From an uncultured Clostridia bacterium (GTDB taxonomy: Bacteria > Bacillota > Clostridia > Christensenellales > CAG-314): DNA of 7,495 nt. Positions within the stretch are counted from its first letter, which is position 1. Each line of letters starts with the position of its first letter. The stretch is from positions 1 through 7,495 of the forward strand of contig CAKPYT010000021.1 in NCBI GenBank assembly GCA_934203075.1, written 5' to 3'. The position numbers and the translations under genes are program-made. This document shows, piece after piece, positions 1 to 6,746 of this stretch. Under the pieces are notes generated by a model. It worked only from the letters and a program-made list of their open reading frames with translations. It was not told the origin of the DNA and did no database searches.

Positions 1-458
1 GCTTTCGGAGTGAGCGCCGCCACCGAGTCGATTACGATTAAATCGATCGCACCACTGTGCACCAGATACTCTGCAATGTCCAGCCCTTGTTCGCCGCAAT
101 CCGGTTGAGAGACGTACAGGTTATCCAGCTTGACGCCGAGTTTTGCCGCATACACCGGGTCGAGAGCATGCTCTGCGTCGATAAAAGCGGCGGTACCCCC
201 CATTTTTTGCACTTCTGCAATCGCATGCAGGGCCAGGGTAGTTTTACCGGAAGATTCCGGCCCGTAGATTTCTACGATTCTGCCGCGTGGTAAACCGCCG
301 ATCCCGAGAGCTAGATCCAAGGCCAGGCACCCGGTCGGGATCACTTCGATGTTACGGGCTGCGGCTTCTTCGCCCAAGCGCATGATAGAGCCCTTCCCGA
401 ATTGCTTTTCGATGGAAAGGATTGTTTGTTCCAAAGATTTTTTCTTATCGTCCGTCAT
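1..458 (-). CDS. recA: RecA recombinase, N-terminal 152 residues (cut by window edge)
   Basis: ATP-dependent strand-exchange protein that forms filaments on single-stranded DNA in homologous recombination and triggers LexA self-cleavage. The translated fragment starts MTDDKKKSLEQ and aligns without gaps to the E. coli numbering: Walker A GPESSGKT at 66-73 (Lys72, Thr73), the catalytic Glu in FIDAEHALD at 96, the QPDxGEQ segment at 118-124, and Walker B LIVIDS with Asp144, ending at VAALTPK (152). The rest of the protein lies beyond the left edge, so the C-terminal DNA-binding region cannot be judged. The ATG at 458 is supported by AGGAGAG at 463-469, six bases from core AGGAG to start, in the 17-base gap after cinA. 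Position 121 is Cys where E. coli has Thr, and position 44 is Cys where Ser is usual. I see no separate promoter or LexA box, so it is probably read from the upstream operon. The identification is essentially certain. Confidence 0.98.
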   Translation of the reverse strand, partial: MTDDKKKSLEQTILSIEKQFGKGSIMRLGEEAAARNIEVIPTGCLALDLALGIGGLPRGRIVEIYGPESSGKTTLALHAIAEVQKMGGTAAFIDAEHALDPVYAAKLGVKLDNLYVSQPDCGEQGLDIAEYLVHSGAIDLIVIDSVAALTPK

Positions 459-462
459 AATA

Positions 463-469
463 CTCTCCT
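463..469 (-). promoter_or_regulatory. Ribosome binding site of recA
   Basis: AGGAGAG on the minus strand, with the AGGAG core six bases before the ATG at 458. It fills most of the short cinA-recA gap and fixes the recA start. Confidence 0.85.
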
Positions 470-475
470 CGCGTA

Positions 476-1681
476 TCATTCTTTCATCATTCGAATCAGA
501 TAAAACAGTGCCTGATTCGTTGCTTTTCTTCGTATTTCTTGTCTGGAGCCGCCAAACAGGTGTTTGTGGACGTGTACACTGACAGCATCTCCCACTGCAA
601 TGTAAACGCTTCCGACCGGATCACGTTCCGTTCCTCCACCCGGTCCGGCATAACCTGTGGTTGCGATGGCATAATCGCACCTGCCACCGGACAGCAGTCC
701 GACAGCCATTTCATATGCCGTATCATAACTGACGGCCGTTTGCTGCGCAATGGTTTGCGGTTTTACGTACAATCGCTGTTCTTTTGCCGTTTCGTCATAC
801 GCGACGATCCCCTCGGAAAAAACGCTGCTCGCCCCTGCGATATCTACCAAAGACGAAGCGATCATTCCGCCGGTCAGGGATTCGCCCGTTGCGACCTTTT
901 TTCCGCGAACGGTCAGCAAGTCCACCGCAGCCTGCTGCAGGGTAATGTTTTTATCCGAATAAATTTCCGTCCGAAATTTATTATAAATGGTGTGATACAC
1001 CGTGTCAATGGTATTTTTGTTTACTTTCGGCGAAAAGGTCACAAGCAGTTGCGTATCGTACGTTTCATCCGTGCGCACCTCATACGAAAAGGTTTTGAAC
1101 CGCCTGAGTTCTTTCAATCGCTCTTCTACCGTTTCGTTGCTTAAACCGAAAATCTTAAAATACTGCGGCGCGTATTTTCCTCCGAGCAGGTTGGAATAAT
1201 AGTTTACAAGATACGTTTCGAAAATACTTTTCGAGGCGTGCTCGTCGGCCGGAAGCAAAACAATTTCCAATTCTCCGTACTTCCCATGGGCGCCGGCTTC
1301 CAGACCATACTCCAAAGCATACGTTTCAAACCCTTCCGGATAACACAACAGTTTTTCCTGTGCATAGACGGGAGGCAGTTTGCTGCCCGTTTCGTTTACA
1401 AACCGGACAAGATCTTCCTGCGCCGTCTTATTGTAAATTAACTCTGCCCCCAAGAGTGACGCGACGGCCGAACGAACAAAATCCTTTTCGCCATAACCAA
1501 GACCGCCTAAAATGAAGACGGCTTCCGACTGTTCCTTAGCAAAAAGAAACGCTCTTTCGAAGGCGCCTTTCTCCTTCGGTACGATCAGACAACTTTCTAC
1601 GGGAAAGCGATAGGCGCGCATTTCATCCAAAAGGTTTTGCAAGGCCGCGCTGTATTCAAATGCAATCACCGCAAATTTCAT
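476..1681 (-). CDS. cinA: CinA-like protein: degenerate N-terminal domain plus intact NMN deamidase domain
   Basis: CinA proteins pair an N-terminal MoCF-fold domain (COG1058; ADP-ribose pyrophosphatase in some members) with a C-terminal domain that deamidates nicotinamide mononucleotide to nicotinate mononucleotide for NAD recycling. This 401-residue protein has near-normal length (about 410-420). The C-terminal domain (about 246-400) is well kept: GESLTGG at 266-272, the usual AESCTGG with the conserved Ser268; AYDETAKEQRL around 294-303; TTGYAGPGGGT at 341-351; and GGSRQEIRRKA near 377-387. The N-terminal domain is recognisable only from GGLG at 59-62 and the overall layout. The usual VGTELLLG, GPTxDD, NxxGTAPG and LPGxPxE motifs are replaced. 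A linking domain occupies about 175-245. The start is set by AGGAG overlapping the pgsA stop, six bases from the ATG, and the gene begins 3 bases after pgsA. The amidase is therefore probably active, while the N-terminal activity is probably lost or changed. Confidence 0.9.
   Translation of the reverse strand: MKFAVIAFEYSAALQNLLDEMRAYRFPVESCLIVPKEKGAFERAFLFAKEQSEAVFILGGLGYGEKDFVRSAVASLLGAELIYNKTAQEDLVRFVNETGSKLPPVYAQEKLLCYPEGFETYALEYGLEAGAHGKYGELEIVLLPADEHASKSIFETYLVNYYSNLLGGKYAPQYFKIFGLSNETVEERLKELRRFKTFSYEVRTDETYDTQLLVTFSPKVNKNTIDTVYHTIYNKFRTEIYSDKNITLQQAAVDLLTVRGKKVATGESLTGGMIASSLVDIAGASSVFSEGIVAYDETAKEQRLYVKPQTIAQQTAVSYDTAYEMAVGLLSGGRCDYAIATTGYAGPGGGTERDPVGSVYIAVGDAVSVHVHKHLFGGSRQEIRRKATNQALFYLIRMMKE
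492..519 (-). repeat. 8-bp perfect inverted repeat ahead of recA
   Basis: CGAATCAG (492-499) and CTGATTCG (512-519) are perfect reverse complements separated by 12 bases. They lie within the last codons of cinA, and the proximal arm ends 33 bases before the recA start. In mRNA this could form a hairpin near the recA leader; as DNA it could be an operator. No U-run follows, so it is not an intrinsic terminator. An 8-bp repeat with a short spacer is expected about twice by chance in a window this size. The structure is certain but any function is speculative. Confidence 0.4.
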
Positions 1682-1684
1682 AAA

Positions 1685-2245
1685 TTACTCCTGCTGGAAC
1701 ACGCTTTTGTTTTGAACCAAATAAATTACACAAGATACGATGGTCATGACGATTGCAATGCCAAGCATGACGTAAGATGCGTAACGCAAAACATCATAAA
1801 CAATGCCGTCAAATACCGATTGTATCATCAATAGAGGCAAGGCAATATCCTGCGTGATGGTTTTGATTTTACCGTAGACGTTTGCCTGAATGATTTTGTT
1901 TTTGCTTGCCGCTACCTGTCTCAGCGCACTGATCAGGAACTCTCTTCCGATAATGACAATTGCAACTGCGGCCCCGATGCCGACAGGTAAAATCTGCGCC
2001 TCCGCCACAAGAATCAGAGCGGCAGCGTTCAGCAATTTGTCTGCAATCGGATCCAGCAACTTTCCGAGATCGGTCACCAGATGATATTTTCTCGCGAGGT
2101 AGCCGTCTAAAAAATCCGTAAAGGCCGCAATGCAAAATACAGCGGTAGCCCAAAGTTTACCGTACGGAATCGGAAGAACAAACAAAACGACCATCAATGG
2201 GACCAACACGATTCGAAGAATCGATAAGCGGTTTGGTAAATTCAT
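1685..2245 (-). CDS. pgsA: CDP-diacylglycerol-glycerol-3-phosphate 3-phosphatidyltransferase
   Basis: Integral membrane enzyme that transfers a phosphatidyl group from CDP-diacylglycerol to glycerol 3-phosphate, giving phosphatidylglycerophosphate, the committed step to phosphatidylglycerol and cardiolipin. The 186-residue product has the usual PgsA length and start (MNLPNRLSILRIVLVP). It carries the complete CDP-alcohol phosphotransferase motif D-x2-DG-x2-AR-x8-G-x3-D-x3-D: Asp44, Asp47-Gly48, Ala51-Arg52, Gly61, Asp65 and Asp69. Several hydrophobic segments fit a multi-pass protein: about 9-26, 32-46, 75-100 and 130-178. The ATG at 2245 is preferred over an in-frame upstream ATG at 2266 because GGAGGAG lies five bases before it and the extra residues (MCCGGEP) are not family-like. 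Its ATG overlaps the rimO TGA as ATGA, implying translational coupling. Other CDP-alcohol transferases are possible in principle, but the sequence and the position ahead of cinA-recA favour PgsA. Confidence 0.96.
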   Translation of the reverse strand: MNLPNRLSILRIVLVPLMVVLFVLPIPYGKLWATAVFCIAAFTDFLDGYLARKYHLVTDLGKLLDPIADKLLNAAALILVAEAQILPVGIGAAVAIVIIGREFLISALRQVAASKNKIIQANVYGKIKTITQDIALPLLMIQSVFDGIVYDVLRYASYVMLGIAIVMTIVSCVIYLVQNKSVFQQE

Positions 2246-3579
2246 AGGTTCTCCTCCGCAACACAAACCAAATCGTACCCTTTGTTGGCAACGACTTTTG
2301 CCCGGACGGTTTCTCCGGGGCGTAGTTCTCTCTTACTATGTACAAAGCAGACTCCGTCGATTTCCGGTGCGCTCCAGTATCCTCTTGCGACGTATACCTT
2401 TTCGTCTGCTTCTTCGATTGCATCATCCACTACCAAAGGATAAACGTGTCCGATCCTTCCGGCGTAAACAGCGTCGACGGCCCTGCTTTGCGCATCGATC
2501 GCCAGCTGAACACGTCGCTGTTTTTCCTCCTCCGGTATCTGATCTTTCAGCTTTTCTGCCGGAGTGCCCGGCTCTGCAGAGAAAGCAAAAAATCCGACGT
2601 TCTGAAGTTTCTGTTCCTGCAAAAATTTACACAACAGATCAACGTCCTCCTGCGTTTCCCCGGGGAACCCCAACATCAGCGTGGTACGGATCGAAACGTC
2701 CGGCATTGCTTTGCGCAATCTGTCGAACAGCGAAATAATGTCCCGATAAGTTGTTTGTCTGCCCATGCGCTTCAATACACGATCGGATACGTGCTGCAGC
2801 GGTATGTCAAGATAATGGGCACATTTCGGCAGTTTTGCCAAAGTCCCGATAAGTTCGTCGGTGATTTTCTCCGGATAGCAATACAACGTACGAATGGTTT
2901 GCAGCCCGTGAATTCCGTTTAACCTCACCAGCAAATCCGCCAACTTAGGCTCTCCGAATAAATCCGTTCCGTAGGAAGTGGTGTCCTGCGCGACCAAAAT
3001 CAATTCCTTCACACCGCGTGCCACCAGCCTTTCGGCCTCTTGTACGACAGACTCCGGCTTGCGAGAACGATACTTCCCGCGAATGGAAGGAATTAAGCAA
3101 TACGTGCAGTGATTATCGCACCCGTCGGCAATCCTTAAATAGGCGTAGTGCCCCGGTGTCGTCAACACACGATCTCCTTCCGTTACGGTGGTAACATCCT
3201 TGGTGACCTGTGCGATACGCTCCCCCTTTTCACAAATTTCACGCACAAAATTTGCAATATGATCGTAGTCGTTCGTGCCCAAAAAGCCGTCCGCTTCCGT
3301 CAGTTCCGGATAGAGTTCTTCCAAGTATTTTTGGGGAAGGCAACCGGTCAGAATCAACTTTTTTCTGTGATCCGTATTGTAGGCGGCTAACTCAAATACC
3401 GTATCGATCGCTTCTTTACGAGCCGCCTCCAGAAAAGCGCACGTGTTCACTATCAGCACGTCCGCCTCTTCCGGTCGATTTGTAATTTCAAACCCGCCCT
3501 TCTGCAAATTTGCCAGCATGATTTCGGAATCTACGCGATTTTTATCACAGCCGAGCGAAATCAACCCAACTTTTTTCAT
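2242..3579 (-). CDS. rimO: Ribosomal protein S12 methylthiotransferase RimO
   Basis: Radical-SAM enzyme that adds a methylthio group to the conserved aspartate of ribosomal protein S12 in the cytoplasm, using two iron-sulfur clusters. The 445-residue product is full length. The N-terminal UPF0004 domain has its three cluster cysteines at 11 (SLGCDKNRVDSE), 47 (VNTCAF) and 80 (LTGCLPQ). The radical-SAM domain has CDNHCTYC with Cys154, Cys158 and Cys161, preceded by TPGHYAYLRIADG, which is characteristic of RimO rather than MiaB. TLMLGFPGETQEDV and FFAFSAEPGTPA are further family blocks. A C-terminal TRAM-type region (about 375-445) contains YVARGYWSAPEIDG. The ATG at 3579 overlaps the ftsK TGA as ATGA, and GGAGAA precedes it by about seven bases inside the end of ftsK. 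The position between ftsK and pgsA matches other Clostridia. MiaB and MtaB are the alternative families, and the SLGCDKNRVDSE start argues against them. Confidence 0.97.
   Translation of the reverse strand: MKKVGLISLGCDKNRVDSEIMLANLQKGGFEITNRPEEADVLIVNTCAFLEAARKEAIDTVFELAAYNTDHRKKLILTGCLPQKYLEELYPELTEADGFLGTNDYDHIANFVREICEKGERIAQVTKDVTTVTEGDRVLTTPGHYAYLRIADGCDNHCTYCLIPSIRGKYRSRKPESVVQEAERLVARGVKELILVAQDTTSYGTDLFGEPKLADLLVRLNGIHGLQTIRTLYCYPEKITDELIGTLAKLPKCAHYLDIPLQHVSDRVLKRMGRQTTYRDIISLFDRLRKAMPDVSIRTTLMLGFPGETQEDVDLLCKFLQEQKLQNVGFFAFSAEPGTPAEKLKDQIPEEEKQRRVQLAIDAQSRAVDAVYAGRIGHVYPLVVDDAIEEADEKVYVARGYWSAPEIDGVCFVHSKRELRPGETVRAKVVANKGYDLVCVAEENL
2251..2257 (-). promoter_or_regulatory. Ribosome binding site of pgsA
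   Basis: GGAGGAG on the minus strand, inside the last codons of rimO and five bases before the ATG at 2245. It decides the pgsA start against the in-frame ATG at 2266, which lies upstream of it. Confidence 0.85.
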
Positions 3580-6500
3580 TTATTTTCTCCAAACAAGCGG
3601 TCAAATTCTTCTTGTGTAATCAAAATCTGACGTGGCTTTGCCCCATCGGAGGCACTGATGTATCCGCGCCGCTCCATTTCTTCGATGATTTTGCCTGCCC
3701 TCGGATACCCGACGTTATAGCAACGTTGAATTTTAGAAATCGAAGTCTGACCGGATTTGATTGCCTCCTGCACGGCAGGTATCAACAATTCGTCCATCGT
3801 ATCGCTGCCTCCGCCGACACCGGAACGTGCCTGCGTCTGCTTGGACATCTCCTTTTCGATGCGCGGATCAAAGTAAGTTTCGTTATGTTCCTTCACATAC
3901 CGGATGGTCGCATCGATTTCGTCGTCGCGCACGTAAGCCCCTTGCAGACGAATCGGTTCCGGCATGGTTGCGCTGCGATATAGCATATCGCCTCTGCCTA
4001 CCAGTTTTTCGGCACCGCTGATATCCAGAATCGTTTTCGAATCAACCATGGCCATCGTTTTCAAGGCGATACGTCCGGGCAGGTTTGCTTTGATGACGCC
4101 GTTGATCACGTCAACACTAGGCCGCTGCGTAGCTAAGACCATATGGATACCGGCCGCACGCGCCTTTTGTCCCAAGCGAACGATACGAGCCTCCATATCG
4201 GCTTTCATTTTGCGGTCGTTCATCAAATCGTTGAACTCATCCAGAATCAACACGATACGCGGCAAACGCTGCGTCACGTTCGGGTCGATCTGTTCGTTAT
4301 ATTGTGAAATATCTCTTGCGCGCACATCGCGCATCAATGCATAGCGACGTTCCATCTCGCTGGTAAGCCAGTCAAAAGCCAACATTGCCCGGTCTGCCTG
4401 CGTGATGACGTCATGAATCAACATGTGCGGCATTCCCTCGTACATAGGGAATTCAACCGATTTCGGGTCAATCAGAATAAAACGCAGCTCTTCCGGAGAA
4501 TAGCGATACATCAAACTGGTGATGATTACGTTCAGACAGACGCTCTTGCCCATACCGGTAGCACCTGCCACCAAAAGGTGCGGCATCGATGCCAGATCCG
4601 GCACGATGGGGGTACCGGCAATATCCAACCCGAGCACGAAACCCAGTTTGTTTTTCGGGTTACGGAATTCCGGCGTTTCCATGACATTGCGCATAGCAAC
4701 GGTACTGACTTCCCGATTCGGAATTTCAACGCCGAACAGGTTCTTGCCGGGAATCGGCGCTTCAATACGGATCAATCCGTTCGATTCCATATTCATGGCG
4801 ATATCGTCCGCATAGTTCTGCACTTTGCTGACGGGAATCCCCTGGGCCAGTTTCAGTTCATAGCGGGTGACGGTGGGCCCAGTTACGATATTTTCTACGG
4901 TAGCATCAATGCGGAATTGCTGCAGGGATTGCTCCAGTTTGCGGGCATTTTCCTGCTTGTCCTCGTCCATACCGCTTAAATCCAACGGAACCTCGTGCAA
5001 CAAGGTAGTTGGCGGTTCCTGATATTTTTGATAGATATGGACCGGTTCTTTTTCTTTTTCCGCTTCCGTATCCAAAGACAGCTGATAACCCTTCACTTCC
5101 TCTGTAGCTTCATCCACGTATGGCTTTTCGCTGAAGGCCGTTGCCGTCTGACGGGTCGACTCTTCCTCAGCTGCCTTTGAAACGATATCGGACGAGGTAT
5201 ATACGTCCAGCGGTGAAACCGTTTCACGAGGTGTCACCGACTCCGGTTCGGAACGCACTACGCCGGACAAAAATGAAGCGGCGGCACTCGTTTTTTCGGC
5301 CGGCGTTGACTCCGGCTCTGTCGGAAGCAAATCGTCCTCTCCGTAAACACGTTTAAAAGACGAAATCGGCTCGATTTCCGGTTGAGGCTTTTCCACAAAG
5401 GTCGGTTGAAAAGAAGGTGCAGACTCTGTTTTCTTTTCGTCTGCGGCGGGCTTTCTTCCCTCTGCAGCCCCTTCCTGCTTTATAGATGTGACAGGATCCT
5501 CTTCGTGTCGGGTAACTAATTTTTCCGTATTTTGTTTGCGACGCAACTCTTCCGAGCGTGCGTCGGCATCAAGAATCGGAGCCGTGTTAACATTCCGGAA
5601 GTACGGATCCTTCTTTTCTGCGGTCTTGAAATCTTCCGTCCTGGATCCTGCCGGTTCTTGCGGAGTCAATCGGTCCGGTGCGTGCTTAAACGCCTGATCG
5701 ACATTCGTTTCCGTGGAGACGATTTTTGCAGGCTTTTCGACCTCTTGCGTATTATCCAATTTTGAAGTATACATCGGGTTAAATAACTTATCCCGAGCGG
5801 CGGCGCGATTCGCCTCTTCCGTACTGATACCGGAAACCGTCTTTTCTTCAAACGTGTTTTTATCGTTTCTGCGACGGAACAAACGACTGATTTCCTGTTC
5901 CTTTTGCTGTTCCTCTTCCTCTTTTTTAGCAAGCCCCGGATAGAGTTTACGCACGGCAGCACGGGTACGCGCTTCCTGCTCCGACTCCTCCTTAGTTTTC
6001 ATCTCCTCCGGAGTATGAACGTTTGCGACAAAAATATCTTGAGGCTTTTCTCCGCGAGGTGCAACCTGTTTCACAAAAAGGCGCTCTGCCACGACGGGTT
6101 TCCCTTTTTTGACTGCCTGTCGATAGAAATAATCTCCTGCAATATAAAGCGTGATGGCGAGCAACGCAAACAGTAAAACGGCAGCGCCGATCACGCTGAT
6201 GGTTTTTGCCAAAGGATACACAAACAATGCAGCAAATCCTCCGCCGAACGTTACGGCATGATCCGCCACGTGATAACAAACGGAAAGATACTGTGCATAG
6301 GTATTTTCCAGATATGTCATGGACGTAAACAAATGCACGATAAGATCGATGATGAAAAACATCACGCAAAAATCGGCAACGTATACTTTCGGCAGCACGA
6401 CCTTTTTCCCACGAATCAGAAATGCGCCCAGCACGATTGCCGCGACAAACAAAGGATATGCCGCAAGGCCGATGCACCCTAAAATAAAATTCGTAACGGC

Positions 6501-6629
6501 GCTGCCGACAGCGCCTAAAACGTATCTGCCGGTAAGCAAACAAAGCAATAAAAAGCCTGCCGTGCAAACCGCTGCGATGCCTGCTATTTTTCTGACGTTC
6601 GGTTTCTTTCCTTGTTTCCTTTCTTCCAC
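3576..6629 (-). CDS. ftsK: FtsK/SpoIIIE-family DNA translocase
   Basis: Membrane-anchored hexameric ATPase that pumps double-stranded DNA through the closing septum during chromosome segregation (or into the forespore, if this organism sporulates). From the chosen start it has 1017 residues. An N-terminal membrane domain has about four hydrophobic segments (about 15-33, 45-72, 82-104 and 127-164). A long charged linker spans about 175-545. The motor starts near HEVPLDLSG, with Walker A GATGMGKS at 689-696 and Walker B LILDEF (Asp797, Glu798), then TQRPSVDVI and GAEKLVGRGDML. The last 75 residues form the winged-helix gamma domain (YNVGYPRAGKIIEEMERRGYIS) that reads DNA orientation. Start choice: the open frame reaches an ATG at 6689, but a promoter sits inside that extension, so GTG at 6629 with AGAGGTGA upstream is preferred. 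The motor has unusual residues: Met in the P-loop, DEFNDLM, and TMAMVDSK for the usual VSSxxDSR. FtsK and SpoIIIE cannot be told apart here. Confidence 0.96.
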   Translation of the reverse strand: MEERKQGKKPNVRKIAGIAAVCTAGFLLLCLLTGRYVLGAVGSAVTNFILGCIGLAAYPLFVAAIVLGAFLIRGKKVVLPKVYVADFCVMFFIIDLIVHLFTSMTYLENTYAQYLSVCYHVADHAVTFGGGFAALFVYPLAKTISVIGAAVLLFALLAITLYIAGDYFYRQAVKKGKPVVAERLFVKQVAPRGEKPQDIFVANVHTPEEMKTKEESEQEARTRAAVRKLYPGLAKKEEEEQQKEQEISRLFRRRNDKNTFEEKTVSGISTEEANRAAARDKLFNPMYTSKLDNTQEVEKPAKIVSTETNVDQAFKHAPDRLTPQEPAGSRTEDFKTAEKKDPYFRNVNTAPILDADARSEELRRKQNTEKLVTRHEEDPVTSIKQEGAAEGRKPAADEKKTESAPSFQPTFVEKPQPEIEPISSFKRVYGEDDLLPTEPESTPAEKTSAAASFLSGVVRSEPESVTPRETVSPLDVYTSSDIVSKAAEEESTRQTATAFSEKPYVDEATEEVKGYQLSLDTEAEKEKEPVHIYQKYQEPPTTLLHEVPLDLSGMDEDKQENARKLEQSLQQFRIDATVENIVTGPTVTRYELKLAQGIPVSKVQNYADDIAMNMESNGLIRIEAPIPGKNLFGVEIPNREVSTVAMRNVMETPEFRNPKNKLGFVLGLDIAGTPIVPDLASMPHLLVAGATGMGKSVCLNVIITSLMYRYSPEELRFILIDPKSVEFPMYEGMPHMLIHDVITQADRAMLAFDWLTSEMERRYALMRDVRARDISQYNEQIDPNVTQRLPRIVLILDEFNDLMNDRKMKADMEARIVRLGQKARAAGIHMVLATQRPSVDVINGVIKANLPGRIALKTMAMVDSKTILDISGAEKLVGRGDMLYRSATMPEPIRLQGAYVRDDEIDATIRYVKEHNETYFDPRIEKEMSKQTQARSGVGGGSDTMDELLIPAVQEAIKSGQTSISKIQRCYNVGYPRAGKIIEEMERRGYISASDGAKPRQILITQEEFDRLFGENK

Positions 6630-6637
6630 GATTTTGT

Positions 6638-6645
6638 TCACCTCT
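6638..6645 (-). promoter_or_regulatory. Ribosome binding site of ftsK deciding a GTG start
   Basis: AGAGGTGA on the minus strand, eight bases before GTG at 6629. It lies just downstream of the predicted transcription start. The alternative in-frame GTG at 6641 is inside this site and would have almost no leader, so 6629 is preferred. Confidence 0.65.
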
Positions 6646-6654
6646 GTATTGGTT

Positions 6655-6683
6655 AGTATACCATATCTGTGATTTTTAATCAA
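6655..6683 (-). promoter_or_regulatory. Sigma-A-type promoter with extended -10, upstream of ftsK
   Basis: On the minus strand, TTGATT (-35, 6678-6683) is followed by exactly 17 bases and TATACT (-10, 6655-6660). TGG directly before the -10 makes an extended TGn element. The predicted transcript would start near 6648, about 19 bases ahead of the ftsK GTG. It lies just downstream of the dUTPase terminator, so it probably drives the whole ftsK-rimO-pgsA-cinA-recA run. Spacing and both hexamers are close to consensus; activity is inferred. Confidence 0.8.
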
Positions 6684-6684
6684 C

Positions 6685-6719
6685 TGCAAGAACCATTTCT
6701 CGTGCTACTTTTGCAAGAA
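6685..6719 (-). repeat. Pair of 8-bp direct repeats abutting the ftsK promoter
   Basis: TTCTTGCA occurs twice on the minus strand, at 6712-6719 and 6685-6692, with starts 27 bases apart. The proximal copy ends one base before the -35 hexamer. The placement would suit a regulator binding site, but the pair is short and I recognise no known operator. Confidence 0.3.
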
Positions 6720-6746
6720 AGTCCGATTTTCGAGAATGTGGTTTAC

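Noticed and set aside
539..1144. 201-codon open frame on the plus strand opposite cinA
   Set aside because: Antisense shadow of a well-supported gene; no ribosome binding site, and the product is rich in Arg, Cys and Phe with no family resemblance.
2243..2266. Upstream ATG start for pgsA (MCCGGEP extension)
   Set aside because: The GGAGGAG site and ATGA overlap support the ATG at 2245, and MNLPNRLS is the usual PgsA start.
2130..2922. Two overlapping open frames (about 200 codons each) on the plus strand opposite pgsA and rimO
   Set aside because: They lie across conserved RimO and PgsA coding sequence in shadow frames, with Arg/Pro/Ser-rich low-quality translations.
4413..4979. 188-codon plus-strand frame opposite the ftsK motor
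   Set aside because: His/Arg/Gln-rich antisense translation opposite a highly conserved motor domain; no start signals.
5992..6567. 191-codon minus-strand frame within ftsK
   Set aside because: Out-of-frame shadow of the FtsK membrane domain; Arg/Cys-rich product typical of a frame shift of real coding sequence.
3576..6629. Conjugative or phage-defence FtsK/HerA-type ATPase, indicating a mobile element
   Set aside because: The N-terminal membrane domain, the gamma winged-helix domain and the rimO-pgsA-cinA-recA neighbourhood mark it as the chromosomal translocase.
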